From: Cereibacter_A sp052244495
Lineage (GTDB): Bacteria > Pseudomonadota > Alphaproteobacteria > Rhodobacterales > Rhodobacteraceae
NCBI GenBank assembly: GCA_052244495.1
Contig: JBQPXH010000013.1
Direction: 5' to 3' (one strand)
DNA length: 64,000 nucleotides
This document shows, one piece after another, positions 8,560 through 17,119 of the stretch. Position 1 is the first letter of the stretch. Every line of letters starts with the position of its first letter. Made by a program: the position numbers and the translations under genes. The notes beneath the pieces were generated by a model. It searched no databases and was not told the origin of the DNA. It was given only the letters and a program-made list of their open reading frames with translations.

Positions 8560-8676
8560 TCAGCGCCACCGGATGACGGGCCACCAGACGACATAGCCAC
8601 GCTGGTGCGTGAAGGCAAAGGCCAAGCCGCGCGGCACTCTGCAAATGCGCCAGTGGCGCGGGTGCATGATGTTCAT
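8560..8676 (-). CDS. Small ORF coupled to the head-tail genes (38 aa), function unknown
   Basis: The ATG overlaps the stop of the upstream adaptor gene as ATGA, and the TGA lies one base before the ATG of the gp10-like gene, so it fits without gaps into the operon. The product is basic and rich in aromatic residues: it starts MNIMHPRHWRICRV, contains AFAFTHQRGYVVWW and ends IRWR. I know no family for it. It may be a true minor protein or merely a translational coupler that carries ribosomes to the next gene. Confidence 0.5.
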   Translation of the reverse strand: MNIMHPRHWRICRVPRGLAFAFTHQRGYVVWWPVIRWR

Positions 8677-9005
8677 TGGTCTGTCCTCGCTGCTGCGGTG
8701 ATCTCAAGCCACTGCCGCCGGCCGGCGCCTTCCTTGACGCCGACGATCTCGTATTCGCGCCCCTCGCACACCAGCCGGTCGCGCGGCGTCAGGTCGGCCG
8801 TGAAGCTGCTCCAGCGCACCGTGAAGCGAGTCGTCACGCTGGCCGCGACCTCGGCCGACCGCCACCGCTCGCCGTCGCTTAGGTCGGCCTTGCTAGCCCA
8901 GATCGGCGCGCCGTGATCGGCCCAGGTCTCGACGGACGAGAAGCCATCGTCGGTCAGGGTGGCACGTCGGAACTGGATGAGGCGATCGAGCGCGCCGGCG
9001 GCCAT
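8673..9005 (-). CDS. Head-tail adaptor, gp16/stopper-like (110 aa)
   Basis: A 110-residue phage head-closure protein of the SPP1 gp16-like family. The typical opening LDRLIQFRRATLTDDGFSSVETW, then WRSAEV and ITAAART near the C-terminus, match the family layout of a small beta-barrel that plugs the connector. It abuts the gp6-like connector gene by one base and overlaps the following small ORF, as expected inside the head-tail joining block. Confidence 0.87.
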   Translation of the reverse strand: MAAGALDRLIQFRRATLTDDGFSSVETWADHGAPIWASKADLSDGERWRSAEVAASVTTRFTVRWSSFTADLTPRDRLVCEGREYEIVGVKEGAGRRQWLEITAAARTDQ

Positions 9006-9523
9006 CAGATCTTCCTGAAGCGAAGCTGCGAGACGAGAGCCGCCACGGCGAGCGGCAGTTCGGAGGTGATGTTGCCGACGTTCACGGCCTCGCGGTTCTC
9101 ATACCAGTGGCCAGCGAGCATCAGGATGGCCTGCCGCGCCGCCGGCAGCAGATGCGCCGGCAGTCCGCAGGTGTAGCTCACCACGGCCTGCGACGGCTCC
9201 GCATCGACAGACACTAGAGGGCCAAGCGCCTCCGGCGTGACGGCGCAGCCCACGACCTCCCCATCCGCCTCCACGACCACATCCGAAACATCCGGAAGAG
9301 AAAGCCGATACGGGCCAGGCCCGCTGAAGGTCTGGCGCCAGCGCTGGGGCATGATCGCCCGACCGAGATGGCCAGTGCGTCCGTCGAGGTGCGCCGTGGC
9401 CGCAGCAACTAGCGCCTCGATCAGCGCGTCCTCTTCGTCGCCCGCGACCCGACAGTGAACCTTCGCCAGATCGAGCGATACCGCCGCCGCGGGCGGTTCG
9501 ACGAGGACCGGGAGGCTTGTCAT
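9005..9523 (-). CDS. Head-tail connector protein, gp6-like (172 aa)
   Basis: A helical adaptor that binds the portal ring and starts the neck. The N-terminus VEPPAAAVSLDLAKVHCRV followed by the acidic DEEDALIEALVAAATAHLDGRTGHLG is the usual HK97-gp6 signature. The remaining half has LSLPDVSDVVVE and a C-terminal helix LLPAARQAILMLAGHWYENREA, which is also characteristic. Its start overlaps the stop of the preceding small gene as ATGA. Confidence 0.87.
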   Translation of the reverse strand: MTSLPVLVEPPAAAVSLDLAKVHCRVAGDEEDALIEALVAAATAHLDGRTGHLGRAIMPQRWRQTFSGPGPYRLSLPDVSDVVVEADGEVVGCAVTPEALGPLVSVDAEPSQAVVSYTCGLPAHLLPAARQAILMLAGHWYENREAVNVGNITSELPLAVAALVSQLRFRKI

Positions 9524-9729
9524 TCCTTGGCGACCTTCTTGCCACGGGCGGCGGGTTTGGCATCGGCCTTCCCGTCGTAGGCCTTGATCGGCTCGAGGTC
9601 GTCGGCCTCGATCGGCTCGAGGACGTGCGGCACGAGGTGAGCGACGTCTGCATGAGCAGCTTCACGCATGTCACCGGGCTCATAGGGGCGGTCACCGATG
9701 TGCTGGCGCAGGACCGTGTATTTCTGCAT
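9520..9729 (-). CDS. Small phage head-region protein (69 aa), function unknown
   Basis: A 69-residue polar protein between the capsid and connector genes. It begins MQKYTVLRQHIGDR, has a histidine-containing central part, then an imperfect duplication (EPIEADDL followed by EPIKAYD) and a lysine-rich tail. Similar small proteins in this position are common in Rhodobacteraceae phages but have no assigned function. The reading frame is supported by the ATGA overlap with the next gene and by a ribosome site AGGAGGATGAC ahead of the ATG. Confidence 0.65.
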   Translation of the reverse strand: MQKYTVLRQHIGDRPYEPGDMREAAHADVAHLVPHVLEPIEADDLEPIKAYDGKADAKPAARGKKVAKE

Positions 9730-9785
9730 GTCATCCTCCTATCGGCTCATGAGAGGGGGCGGAGCCCGCCCCCTCGAGGAGACGA

Positions 9786-10985
9786 TCAGGCCACGCGGCC
9801 GAAGTCGCCGTAGATAAAGGCCTCGGGGCGGTAGACCGCGAGCGCGAGCCGCTCCTCGGCGAGGAACGTCACCTTGTTCCGGGTGAAGTCGTCGTTCTGG
9901 TAGCCCGCCTCGACCCGGCCATCCCACTGGTCGAAGATCTGGGCAGCCATGTCGAAGGCGCCGACCAGCACCTTGTCGATCGTCATGGCCGGCGTGTCGA
10001 CGACGGGCAGCCCCCAGAGGGTCTTCGCGACGCCGCCCTGAGGATTGCCGATGATGTAACGGCCAGTCGTGTCCTTCAGCAGTTCGATCCACGCCCAGTC
10101 CGCAGGGTGCATGGTGATGCCGGATGCGGGGTACTCGGCCAGCACCGCCTGAAGCATCATGAGGCGGATGCGGTCGATCGAGGTCGTGTCGCCGCCCGTG
10201 AGCGGGTTCAGGTAGGCCGTGGACTGCGGGACGATGCCGGCCAGGTTCTGCCCGGTGCCGTCGCCATAGAGGAGCTGGCCCTCCTCCTTGTAGGCGAGGC
10301 CATAGAGCAGGCGCTGGTCGATCATGGACCGCACCTGCGCCACGTCGCTCAACACCTGCCTGGTGGCGCGGGTCCAGTGGGCGATGACCTTGGTGGTGAC
10401 CGACCGGTCGGCGAGCTTGATGTCGCTCTCGGGTTTCGCCGCGCCCTCCGCCACCGGTGCCGCGTTGTTGGCGAAGCCGGTCTCCTGCACGAACTCGATG
10501 GTCGGCGAATCCGTGCGGCCCGGCATCAGCAGGTTGCGGATCGTCATGCGCCGCTGCGGCAACGCCTGGACGCCCGGCAGGCGGTAGGGTGCGATCGCCG
10601 CCCCGACGGCGCCGGCCGTGTCAGTGGTGGCCGATGTCAGGTCGGCCTTCACCTCCATGGAGAGCTTCGCGCCCGGGCTCGCGTTCATCAGGCCCTTGAA
10701 GCCGTCCATTTCGACGAAGCGCTGACCCACCGATTTGGCCTCGGCCGGATCGCCGCCGCCGCGAGCCATCTTCTGCTCGATCTCGGACAGTTGCGCCTTG
10801 AGCGCGTTCATGCCCGTCAGCGCTTCGTCGGCCTTGCCCTTGATGGACTCGGTCAAGGCCTCGCCGTTTTTCGCCTTGCCAAGCGCCTCCTCAGCAAGCG
10901 CCTTCACGCCATCGAGCGACTTGTCGAGCGCAGCCTTCATCTCGACCGCCAGTTCGGCGGCCGTCTTGGTCTCGTTGTCAGCCAT
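9786..10985 (-). CDS. Major capsid protein, HK97 fold (399 aa)
   Basis: Forms the icosahedral shell. Residues 1 to about 95 are a lysine- and alanine-rich coiled coil, the delta domain that acts as internal scaffold in HK97-type capsids and is removed by the neighbouring protease. The rest is the HK97 fold with typical segments such as NNAAPVAEGAAKPES, YGDGTGQNLAGI, MHPADWAWIELLKD and LWGLPVVDT. It ends with AVYRPEAFIYGDFGRVA. An AGGAGG-like site precedes the ATG. The order protease-capsid-connector is the family standard. Confidence 0.95.
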   Translation of the reverse strand: MADNETKTAAELAVEMKAALDKSLDGVKALAEEALGKAKNGEALTESIKGKADEALTGMNALKAQLSEIEQKMARGGGDPAEAKSVGQRFVEMDGFKGLMNASPGAKLSMEVKADLTSATTDTAGAVGAAIAPYRLPGVQALPQRRMTIRNLLMPGRTDSPTIEFVQETGFANNAAPVAEGAAKPESDIKLADRSVTTKVIAHWTRATRQVLSDVAQVRSMIDQRLLYGLAYKEEGQLLYGDGTGQNLAGIVPQSTAYLNPLTGGDTTSIDRIRLMMLQAVLAEYPASGITMHPADWAWIELLKDTTGRYIIGNPQGGVAKTLWGLPVVDTPAMTIDKVLVGAFDMAAQIFDQWDGRVEAGYQNDDFTRNKVTFLAEERLALAVYRPEAFIYGDFGRVA

Positions 10986-11006
10986 GGTGGCCTCCTGTGT
11001 GGGTAA

Positions 11007-11669
11007 TCAGGCCGAAAGGCCCAGGAACGCGCGCATGAACGCCGCGCCGTCGTTTGCCGCTCCGGCCGGCTCCCCCGGCCCCTTCAGGTGGATGCGCGCG
11101 GCGCGCTCCGCCTGCGAGTTCGACAGGCCAAGACCCTTGGCCATCAGCTCGAACTCCCGCTCAGTCAGCCGGTCCCCGGCCCTGAGCTTGTTCACGACCT
11201 CGTCCATCCCCTCCGACTTGACGGCGGAGATCTTCGCCCGCTCGTTCATCGGGAAGGTCACAGGTGAGATTTCGAAGAGGTCCGCCTTCTTGATGACGCG
11301 GACATTGCCATCAGGCTCCGCTTCCCGGGTGCGGTAGCCGATCGACAGTCCGCCGATCACGTTGGCCTTCATCAGGGCATGGACCTCACGGGCCTTCGGC
11401 ACGTCGAGGACGAGCCGCCCCTTGCCCCAGAGGCCCTTCGCATCCTCGGCCAGATCCTCCCATACCCCGATGGGCTGATACGGATCGTGGTTCCACAGCA
11501 TCTTGATGCTGCGGCCCGACTGCCTGGCCTTGGCCATCCCCTCGACGAAGGCGCCCGGGGCGATCTTGTCGCCTCCATTGTCGACGTTGCCGAAGATCGC
11601 GGCATAGCCCTCGACCGTGCCCTCGTCGCTCAGCGCCTTCAGCTCGAGCGCGAAATCACTGTGTTCCAT
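11007..11669 (-). CDS. Prohead maturation protease, HK97 family (220 aa)
   Basis: A U35-type serine protease that cleaves the capsid delta domain during head maturation. Visible motifs are EGYAAIFGNVDNGGDKIAPGA, the histidine motif MLWNHDPYQPIG and the serine motif GLSIGYRTREA. The C-terminal third is helical and polar, as in assembly-targeting tails. The gene overlaps the portal gene by 14 bases and lies 21 bases before the capsid gene, so the three are co-translated. Confidence 0.93.
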   Translation of the reverse strand: MEHSDFALELKALSDEGTVEGYAAIFGNVDNGGDKIAPGAFVEGMAKARQSGRSIKMLWNHDPYQPIGVWEDLAEDAKGLWGKGRLVLDVPKAREVHALMKANVIGGLSIGYRTREAEPDGNVRVIKKADLFEISPVTFPMNERAKISAVKSEGMDEVVNKLRAGDRLTEREFELMAKGLGLSNSQAERAARIHLKGPGEPAGAANDGAAFMRAFLGLSA

Positions 11670-12876
11670 TGTTCTTCCCCGCCTCCGTGATCGGCACGTT
11701 CTGCATCTGCATCCGGGGCACGTCTCCGCCCGGAACCGGCGCCAGGTTCTCGCGCTCGCGCACCTCGTTGATGGTCATGGCCCCCATCTGGGTCATGGAG
11801 CCGTAGAAGGCGGACCGGGCGGCGCTGTCGCCACGCAGGAGCGCCTCCATGTTGAAGCGGACCGAATAGCCCGCGGCACGTTCAGCCGGTGTCATGAGCT
11901 GCTTTGCGACGGCCTGCTCGATCCGCTTTACGCGGCGCCGGAGCGTGAACCGCTGGAAGAGCAGGCCCTGCTGCTCGACGCTGGTCGGCCAGGCTGTCGC
12001 GCTGCCCGGGTGCCCGATCATCACCGGCGGAACGCCGAAGAACCGACAGATCTCTTCGACCGAGAACTGCCGCGTCTCCAGCATCTGCGCATCCTCCGGC
12101 GAGATGCTGAGCGACTGATACTCGACTCCACCCTCGGCGATGAACGGACGCCCGGCGTTGACGGCGCCCATGTAGCGCGACGGAAGCTTTTCCTCGACCA
12201 GCTCGCGCTGCTCATCGGTCAGCCACTCCTTGAACTTCAGGACGCCGCTCGGCCGCAGGCCATTGGCGAATGTCGATGCCGCCGCGCGGTCGGCGGCCTG
12301 CGCCGAGGCGAAAGCCTGGTAGCCCACCTGCAGTGTGGACATGCCGCCTAGCGGATCACCGCCCGGGCCACGCACATGCAGGACCGCCCGGTCGGCCCCT
12401 TGGTAGCTGCGACCTTCGCGGGTCCAGCGGTATTCCAACGCGCCTGCCTCTGTCCTGCGAACCGAAACGGCATCGGGATGGATCGGATAGAGGGCCACGA
12501 CGCGACCCGCCTGATTACGCTCCACCTGCGCATAAGCGTTTCCTCTCAGCTCCAGCGAGAAGTTCAGGAACTCCCAGAAGTCGAGGGCGGTCTGGTCGTA
12601 ATTCGGCGAGTCGTAGATGATGCCGTGCAGCGGGTGCGACGGGTCCACAGCAGTCAGGCGGCCAGCCTTGCGGTGCACCTCGAACGGCAGGGATGCGATG
12701 GTCCCCGCGACGAGGTTCGTGCAGGCCCACACGGCCGACAGGGCCATGGCTGACGACGGCGTGACCACTTCGCCGGAATAGCCGGCATGGGCCACGGCCG
12801 TGACGCTGGGCTGCAGCGTCACCTCCTTCCGCTCGAGGCCGCGCCACCAGGTGCGCATCTTCTGCAGCGGGCGCAT
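11656..12876 (-). CDS. Portal protein, HK97 family (406 aa)
   Basis: Forms the dodecameric DNA entry ring. The N-terminal region has SSAMALSAVWACTNLVAG followed by SLPFEVHRK, the diagnostic opening of HK97 portal proteins, then NAYAQVERNQAGRVVALYPI. The central domain includes FGVPPVMIGHPGSATAW, also diagnostic. Length is typical (about 400). Its start touches the stop of the large terminase gene (shared base 12876). Confidence 0.95.
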   Translation of the reverse strand: MRPLQKMRTWWRGLERKEVTLQPSVTAVAHAGYSGEVVTPSSAMALSAVWACTNLVAGTIASLPFEVHRKAGRLTAVDPSHPLHGIIYDSPNYDQTALDFWEFLNFSLELRGNAYAQVERNQAGRVVALYPIHPDAVSVRRTEAGALEYRWTREGRSYQGADRAVLHVRGPGGDPLGGMSTLQVGYQAFASAQAADRAAASTFANGLRPSGVLKFKEWLTDEQRELVEEKLPSRYMGAVNAGRPFIAEGGVEYQSLSISPEDAQMLETRQFSVEEICRFFGVPPVMIGHPGSATAWPTSVEQQGLLFQRFTLRRRVKRIEQAVAKQLMTPAERAAGYSVRFNMEALLRGDSAARSAFYGSMTQMGAMTINEVRERENLAPVPGGDVPRMQMQNVPITEAGKNNGTQ

Positions 12877-14597
12877 CAGCCTCTCCTCAATGCGGACATG
12901 AAGTCATCGATCGACCCTCCGCCGCGGCGCGCTTCAGGATCGCGCTGCATCAGCATGAAGGCGTTGAACGTGGCGATCAGGGGGTCGATCTTGGACTTCC
13001 CCGCCACTTCCTTCGTGATCCGCACAGCCGACCCCTTGATTTCCGGTTTCGCATTGCCGGCCGACCACGCCATCAGGGGCTGAGCCCCGTGCAGGAACGT
13101 GCCCTGCTTGAGCATCCGCTCAAGGCCCCAGATCGCGGGCGACAGCCGCCAGTCCTGTCCGACCACGACGAGCTGCTCGTAGGTGATCCCACGGGCGAAC
13201 ATCTCGAACTGGATCGCTGCCGAGTTCGTGGTGTCCACACCGATCGCCGCCTCTTCCGGCAGGAGATCCGCCTCGAGCAGTCGCTGGGCGATCTCGGCCA
13301 CCCCGCGCACATCGCCCGACACGTCATCATCCTCGAGGAGCACCAGGTCGCCATCCTCGGCGAAGTTCTGCAGGCGCGGGGCAATCTCCTTCCGCTCCTC
13401 CAGCACCTCCGGGTGCGCCCAGGCTCGCGCCCAGTGCAGCCAGCGCTTGGTCTCCCTGCACCGGCCGATGACAGCCGCGGCGAAGAGGTCGTCAAGGCCG
13501 CCGCCATCCACCCCGAGCACCGCCACCTCGCTGCGCTCGATCAGCTCGTCCAGCGTGAGGCACTCGTCGGCACAGGTGTCCCAGTACTGCGCGCCGAGCC
13601 AGCCTGCCGAGAGGCCGACGCCGATCTCGATGTTCAGGTGCTGGGACGCCCAGATCTGCTCGGTGTGCTTCGTCACCCGGCCGTTGTTCTCGTAGTCATC
13701 GAGCAGAGCCTGCTCGTCGATCGATAACCCGAGGTTGGGCAGTACGAGATGCCAGTTCCTCCGGTCGCGCCAGAAGTCCTGACTGCGCTGCAGCTCGAGC
13801 GGAAACTCGTAGAGCACCGGCAGCATGATCGGGTTACGACCGCCACGCCCGTCCCGGATCGCCCGCGCCTTGTCCAGCTCGATCTTCCATATCCCGGCTG
13901 GCGGCTCGTCCGACTGCGTCGTGATCATCAGCACCTTGCCGCGGGTCTTCGTGATCCCGCCCCCGCGGATCTGCTGCATGACGGCCGCGGCCTTCGCTTT
14001 CTTCCCGAGCTCGTGCACCTCGTCGATGATCGTGAAGACCGGGATCTCCCCCGTCACGATGGACGTGTCGAAGGTCTTCACTTCCAGCTTCGTGTTCGTC
14101 TTCCTCCGCGTGACGGTCTTCAGGTGGTCCTGCACCTGAAAGATCGCCTCGAGCTTGGGGTCGAGCCGCACCATGCCCTGCGCCTGGTCGAAGCACCGCT
14201 CGGAGATGTTCTGCGACGGCCCGACCAGCAGGCCCTGCCGGTTCGGCGCTTCCTCCATGTAGAGAGCGGTAAGCCCGAGCCCCGCAACGTAGGTGGTCTT
14301 CGAGTTCTTCTTCGGGACCATGCAGAGCAGCTCCCAGACGAGGGCCGCCTGCGTGACAGGGTCCTCGGACGCGAAGAACGCGGCGAGGATATCCTTGAAC
14401 CAGTCGCCGCAGGCTTCGGCCATCGTCGGGTTGCCCGGCACGTCCGGCAGCCGCAGACGGTTGAAGAACGCGAGCGCCTTGCTTGCCTTCTCCTCGTTCA
14501 GCGGCACGTCCGCGATGGGCGTCTCACCCGCCTGCAGCTTCTCCCACCAGTCCGGGCAGGCGAAGCGCGGAAGCGCCTCAGTTCGGTCGAGCGGCAT
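12876..14597 (-). CDS. terL: Terminase large subunit (573 aa)
   Basis: The DNA packaging motor ATPase and nuclease. The P-loop is the variant seen in this terminase family (CMVPKKNSKTTY). The Walker B is FTIIDEVHELG, and a QSDEPPAG segment follows as the coupling motif. The nuclease domain shows acidic clusters VLGVDGGGLDDLF and IGVDTTNSAA. It overlaps the small subunit gene by 20 bases. The adjacent HNH gene is typical of packaging modules that need an HNH partner for DNA cutting. Confidence 0.94.
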   Translation of the reverse strand: MPLDRTEALPRFACPDWWEKLQAGETPIADVPLNEEKASKALAFFNRLRLPDVPGNPTMAEACGDWFKDILAAFFASEDPVTQAALVWELLCMVPKKNSKTTYVAGLGLTALYMEEAPNRQGLLVGPSQNISERCFDQAQGMVRLDPKLEAIFQVQDHLKTVTRRKTNTKLEVKTFDTSIVTGEIPVFTIIDEVHELGKKAKAAAVMQQIRGGGITKTRGKVLMITTQSDEPPAGIWKIELDKARAIRDGRGGRNPIMLPVLYEFPLELQRSQDFWRDRRNWHLVLPNLGLSIDEQALLDDYENNGRVTKHTEQIWASQHLNIEIGVGLSAGWLGAQYWDTCADECLTLDELIERSEVAVLGVDGGGLDDLFAAAVIGRCRETKRWLHWARAWAHPEVLEERKEIAPRLQNFAEDGDLVLLEDDDVSGDVRGVAEIAQRLLEADLLPEEAAIGVDTTNSAAIQFEMFARGITYEQLVVVGQDWRLSPAIWGLERMLKQGTFLHGAQPLMAWSAGNAKPEIKGSAVRITKEVAGKSKIDPLIATFNAFMLMQRDPEARRGGGSIDDFMSALRRG

Positions 14598-15102
14598 ATT
14601 GGCCGGCTTCGTTTTCCAGCTCGGCCATCAGATCGGCCTCCGCATCCCGGGCGCGCAGCTTGTCGATCTGCTTCTTGCCGAGCTTGTCGGCGGCATGCTG
14701 CTTGGGACGCTCCGACAGCTTGCGCTCGATCTCCATCCGGTCCTGCCGGTCGAGAAGTTGGGCGAGGACCCGCTCGGCCCCGACGTTGCCCTTGTCCGCC
14801 TGCTCCCAGATGCGCATCAGGCGGCGCGCCTCCAGCCGGTCGCGGGCGGCATCGCGTTCGATCAGCTCGGCTCTAAAATACCGCTTCAGCGTAGGCACCG
14901 AGATGGCGAGGCCAGTGCGGGGATCCACGATCACCTTCGCGATCCGGTCGTTGCTCCAGCCGCACGCAAGCAACATACTGACTTTCCTTGCATTTTCGTC
15001 AGTGCGCTCGAAGCGCGGGCGGCCTCTCTTGCCTGCCCGCGCATAGACCGGCTCACCGAAGAGGTTCAGGGCGAAGGCGTCGTCCGAAATTTCGTCTGTC
15101 AC
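14578..15102 (-). CDS. terS: Terminase small subunit (174 aa)
   Basis: DNA-recognition subunit of the packaging complex. It starts at a GTG with a weak ribosome site. An N-terminal helix-turn-helix region (VSMLLACGWSNDRIAKVI, then GLAISVPTLKRYFRAEL) is followed by a long charged coiled coil suited to ring formation. Gene order and the 20-base overlap with terL support the call, since small terminases are poorly conserved. Confidence 0.82.
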   Translation of the reverse strand: MTDEISDDAFALNLFGEPVYARAGKRGRPRFERTDENARKVSMLLACGWSNDRIAKVIVDPRTGLAISVPTLKRYFRAELIERDAARDRLEARRLMRIWEQADKGNVGAERVLAQLLDRQDRMEIERKLSERPKQHAADKLGKKQIDKLRARDAEADLMAELENEAGQYAARPN

Positions 15103-15197
15103 GGAAAAAAATCCCTAGATGAGCCCACGAACCGGTCTAGGCACTCCCAGCCCCCGAAGTTTCGACCACCCCCCTCGGTGCCGCCGTGGGATCGCGG

Positions 15198-15566
15198 TCA
15201 CGCGCCCCGCTGTCGGTCGGCGGCCTCATCGCGTTGCTTCAGCCGGTCGTGGCAGGGCTTGCAGAGGCACCAGAGGTTGCCCTCATCCCAGAACAGTGCC
15301 TCGTCGCCCCGGTGCGGCCTCTTGTGGTCCGCCACCAGCAGTGAGGTGTTGCTCTCGACCCGTCCGCACCCTGGCCACTGGCAGGTGAACAGGTCCCTGA
15401 CCAGCACCTTCCAGCGGAGCCGCTGCCAGCGCGATGTCTTGTACCACGAGCGCCACTCGACACGGGCATCGCGGGCGCGGGACTGCGCGGCCTTGTCGTT
15501 CGGCAGGTAGCGCGCCGCCGGCTTCAGCCGAGCGCTCGCATCCCGGAGCATCTTCAGCCGTGCCAT
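15198..15566 (-). CDS. HNH endonuclease of the packaging module (122 aa)
   Basis: An HNH nuclease next to the terminase genes. The motif order is CQWPGCGRVES, then the catalytic LLVADHKRPHRGDEALFWD with the DH pair, a NLWCLCKPCHD block and a KLRHK-like basic end. Two CxxC-type pairs are suitable for zinc. The frame is open further upstream, but the ATG at 15566 fits the family length of about 120 residues. In HK97-like phages this protein assists terminase in cos cleavage. The 95 bases between it and terS show no clear cos to my eye. Confidence 0.85.
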   Translation of the reverse strand: MARLKMLRDASARLKPAARYLPNDKAAQSRARDARVEWRSWYKTSRWQRLRWKVLVRDLFTCQWPGCGRVESNTSLLVADHKRPHRGDEALFWDEGNLWCLCKPCHDRLKQRDEAADRQRGA

Positions 15567-15656
15567 CCCGGCCCTCCAATGCAAAGCGCCCGGGGAGCAT
15601 CTGCTCTCCGGGCGCCATTCGGTCCACCTGCAAAATGTCAATGCAGTGAGGTTCTG

Positions 15657-16319
15657 TCAACTTCCTTCGTCGCGCCATGGCGACATGGGGGGCATGTCTG
15701 CAGTCAGTTGGACCGTCGACAGAATATCGAGCGTGCGCAGCTCGTGGCCAAGATGCAGCAGCGCGCCCCACCATGTGAGCCACTCGCGCCGGGCGGCGGC
15801 AATCTGGGCGGGGCTCGGGGCATAGGTCACAGGGCATGCCTCGACCGCGCGGACAACCCGACGCCCGCGATGCACCGTCACGATCTCATCCACCACCTCG
15901 ATCCGCGCGAACATGCCGTGCTTGGATCGGCGCCAGTCACGCGGCACGCAACGCGGGCGCGCGCCGGGCATCCAGTCGGGCCGCATGCCGGCTCGCGCGA
16001 GGGTGGCGATTTTCACCGCCATCCCGCGCCCGCCATGCTCGGGCGGCAGCGCCGCCACCGCCGAGGCGATCATCTCGGCATCGTCAGCCGGAAGGGAGTG
16101 CCCGCCCCCGTCGATGCGGCACCCGATGGCGCCTCGCTGCGCCACGAGCCAAGCCGACGAGACGGCCCGCCGGTAGCTGTCTGGCGCAGCCTCCTCGGCG
16201 AAGTCGACGCTGGCGCATTCGGTCTGGAACGCCCAGACGAGCGCGCGCTCGACCGACATCTCCCGCCGCACCGGCGCCACCATCCGTGCCTGCCGCATGT
16301 CCACCGCCCGCCCGATCAT
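15657..16319 (-). CDS. Phage protein of unknown function (220 aa)
   Basis: A 220-residue protein whose ATG overlaps the stop of the upstream gene as ATGA; the frame is open further upstream but lacks a better start. It has a helical core with the segments MSVERALVWAFQTECASVDFAE, then IGCRIDGGG and WLTWWGALLHLGHEL near the end. There is no signal peptide and no recognised catalytic motif. Position between the replication block and the packaging module would suit a late-gene regulator or replication accessory, but nothing in the sequence proves it. Confidence 0.7.
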   Translation of the reverse strand: MIGRAVDMRQARMVAPVRREMSVERALVWAFQTECASVDFAEEAAPDSYRRAVSSAWLVAQRGAIGCRIDGGGHSLPADDAEMIASAVAALPPEHGGRGMAVKIATLARAGMRPDWMPGARPRCVPRDWRRSKHGMFARIEVVDEIVTVHRGRRVVRAVEACPVTYAPSPAQIAAARREWLTWWGALLHLGHELRTLDILSTVQLTADMPPMSPWRDEGS

Positions 16320-16924
16320 GCCGCCGTCCCTTCCTCGTCCTTCCGCCCGCGGCCGGCATCGACCAGCGCGCGGGCCGCATCCCGATCCCGCAGATATTGC
16401 TCGAGCCACACCCGATCCTCCGGGCTGGCGGTCTCTCGGTCGATCCGGTCGCGGGTCAGCTCGCACCGGCGCGCGTTCTCGACCGCCTGATCCCGAATCT
16501 CGCGCAGGTCCATGGCGAGCGGCGGGCGCGGGTGCTTCAGGAGCCAGCGGTAGAGCTCAACCAGATGCCCGCCCGCCTCCGCCTTCGGCCCCTCGATCGA
16601 CGCGAGCCAGCTCGACACGATCCGGCGTTCGGCCGGCGGCGGCTCCTGGAGGCTCCTCGCGAATTGCTGGATCACGATCTCGGACGGCCACACCCCATCC
16701 GGCGCGCTGTCGATCAGCGTCTCGGCCAGCGTCATGAGGTTGTCATCGCTCATGTAGGCGAGGCGCTCGCAGATCCGCCCCATGGTCGCCTCATGCGCCG
16801 CCGCCGGCACACCGCGCTTGCGCGCCATCCCGGCCTGGTCGAGCCGATCCACCACCAGCGCCTTCACCCGCGCCCGGTCTTCCGCCTTCGCTCCGCTCAT
16901 GGCCCCGTTCCCTTTCTCAGCCAT
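16316..16924 (-). CDS. Phage protein of unknown function (202 aa)
   Basis: A largely helical 202-residue protein. It begins MAEKGNGAMSGAKAED (an alternative start at the second Met, 16900) and contains MSDDNLMTLAETLIDSAPDGVWPSEIVIQQFARSL, then IVSSWLASIEG and an arginine-rich C-terminal region. I do not recognise a family. It is the first gene after the AT-rich repeat cluster at about 17.0-17.1 kb and is translationally coupled to the next gene, so both probably belong to the replication or regulatory block. Confidence 0.7.
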   Translation of the reverse strand: MAEKGNGAMSGAKAEDRARVKALVVDRLDQAGMARKRGVPAAAHEATMGRICERLAYMSDDNLMTLAETLIDSAPDGVWPSEIVIQQFARSLQEPPPAERRIVSSWLASIEGPKAEAGGHLVELYRWLLKHPRPPLAMDLREIRDQAVENARRCELTRDRIDRETASPEDRVWLEQYLRDRDAARALVDAGRGRKDEEGTAA

Positions 16925-17067
16925 CCACGCCTGCCGCGTTCGCTGCCGCCCGACTTTTGCACCCCACCAGAAGGAGTGTTTTGTCTGGTTCTGTTTTGTT
17001 GGGTCCGGTCCTGTCTTGTCCTGTAGGGCAATAACACTTCCGGGCCTGTTGGATCACTGCAACCTCA

Positions 17068-17105
17068 CAGTTATCAACTGTTACGATTGCAGTTATTAAC
17101 TGTTA
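17068..17105. repeat. Two near-identical 16-bp dyads in an AT-rich island; possible replication origin or operator
   Basis: CAGTTATCAACTGTTA (17068-17083) and CAGTTATTAACTGTTA (17090-17105) differ at one base and are 22 bp apart, two helical turns. Each has a palindromic core CAGTTA-T-TAACTG, perfect in the second copy. A degenerate third dyad with GTTAAC follows at about 17106-17120. The TTATCAACT part resembles a DnaA box (TTATCCACA). The surrounding 120 bp is much more AT-rich than its neighbours. The 16925-17119 gap contains no gene. Confidence 0.6.
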
Positions 17106-17119
17106 GTAACACTGTTAAC

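Noticed and set aside
15103..15197. cos packaging site between terS and the HNH gene
   Set aside because: The position is suitable, but no convincing cohesive-end dyad or repeat was found, so it is not listed.
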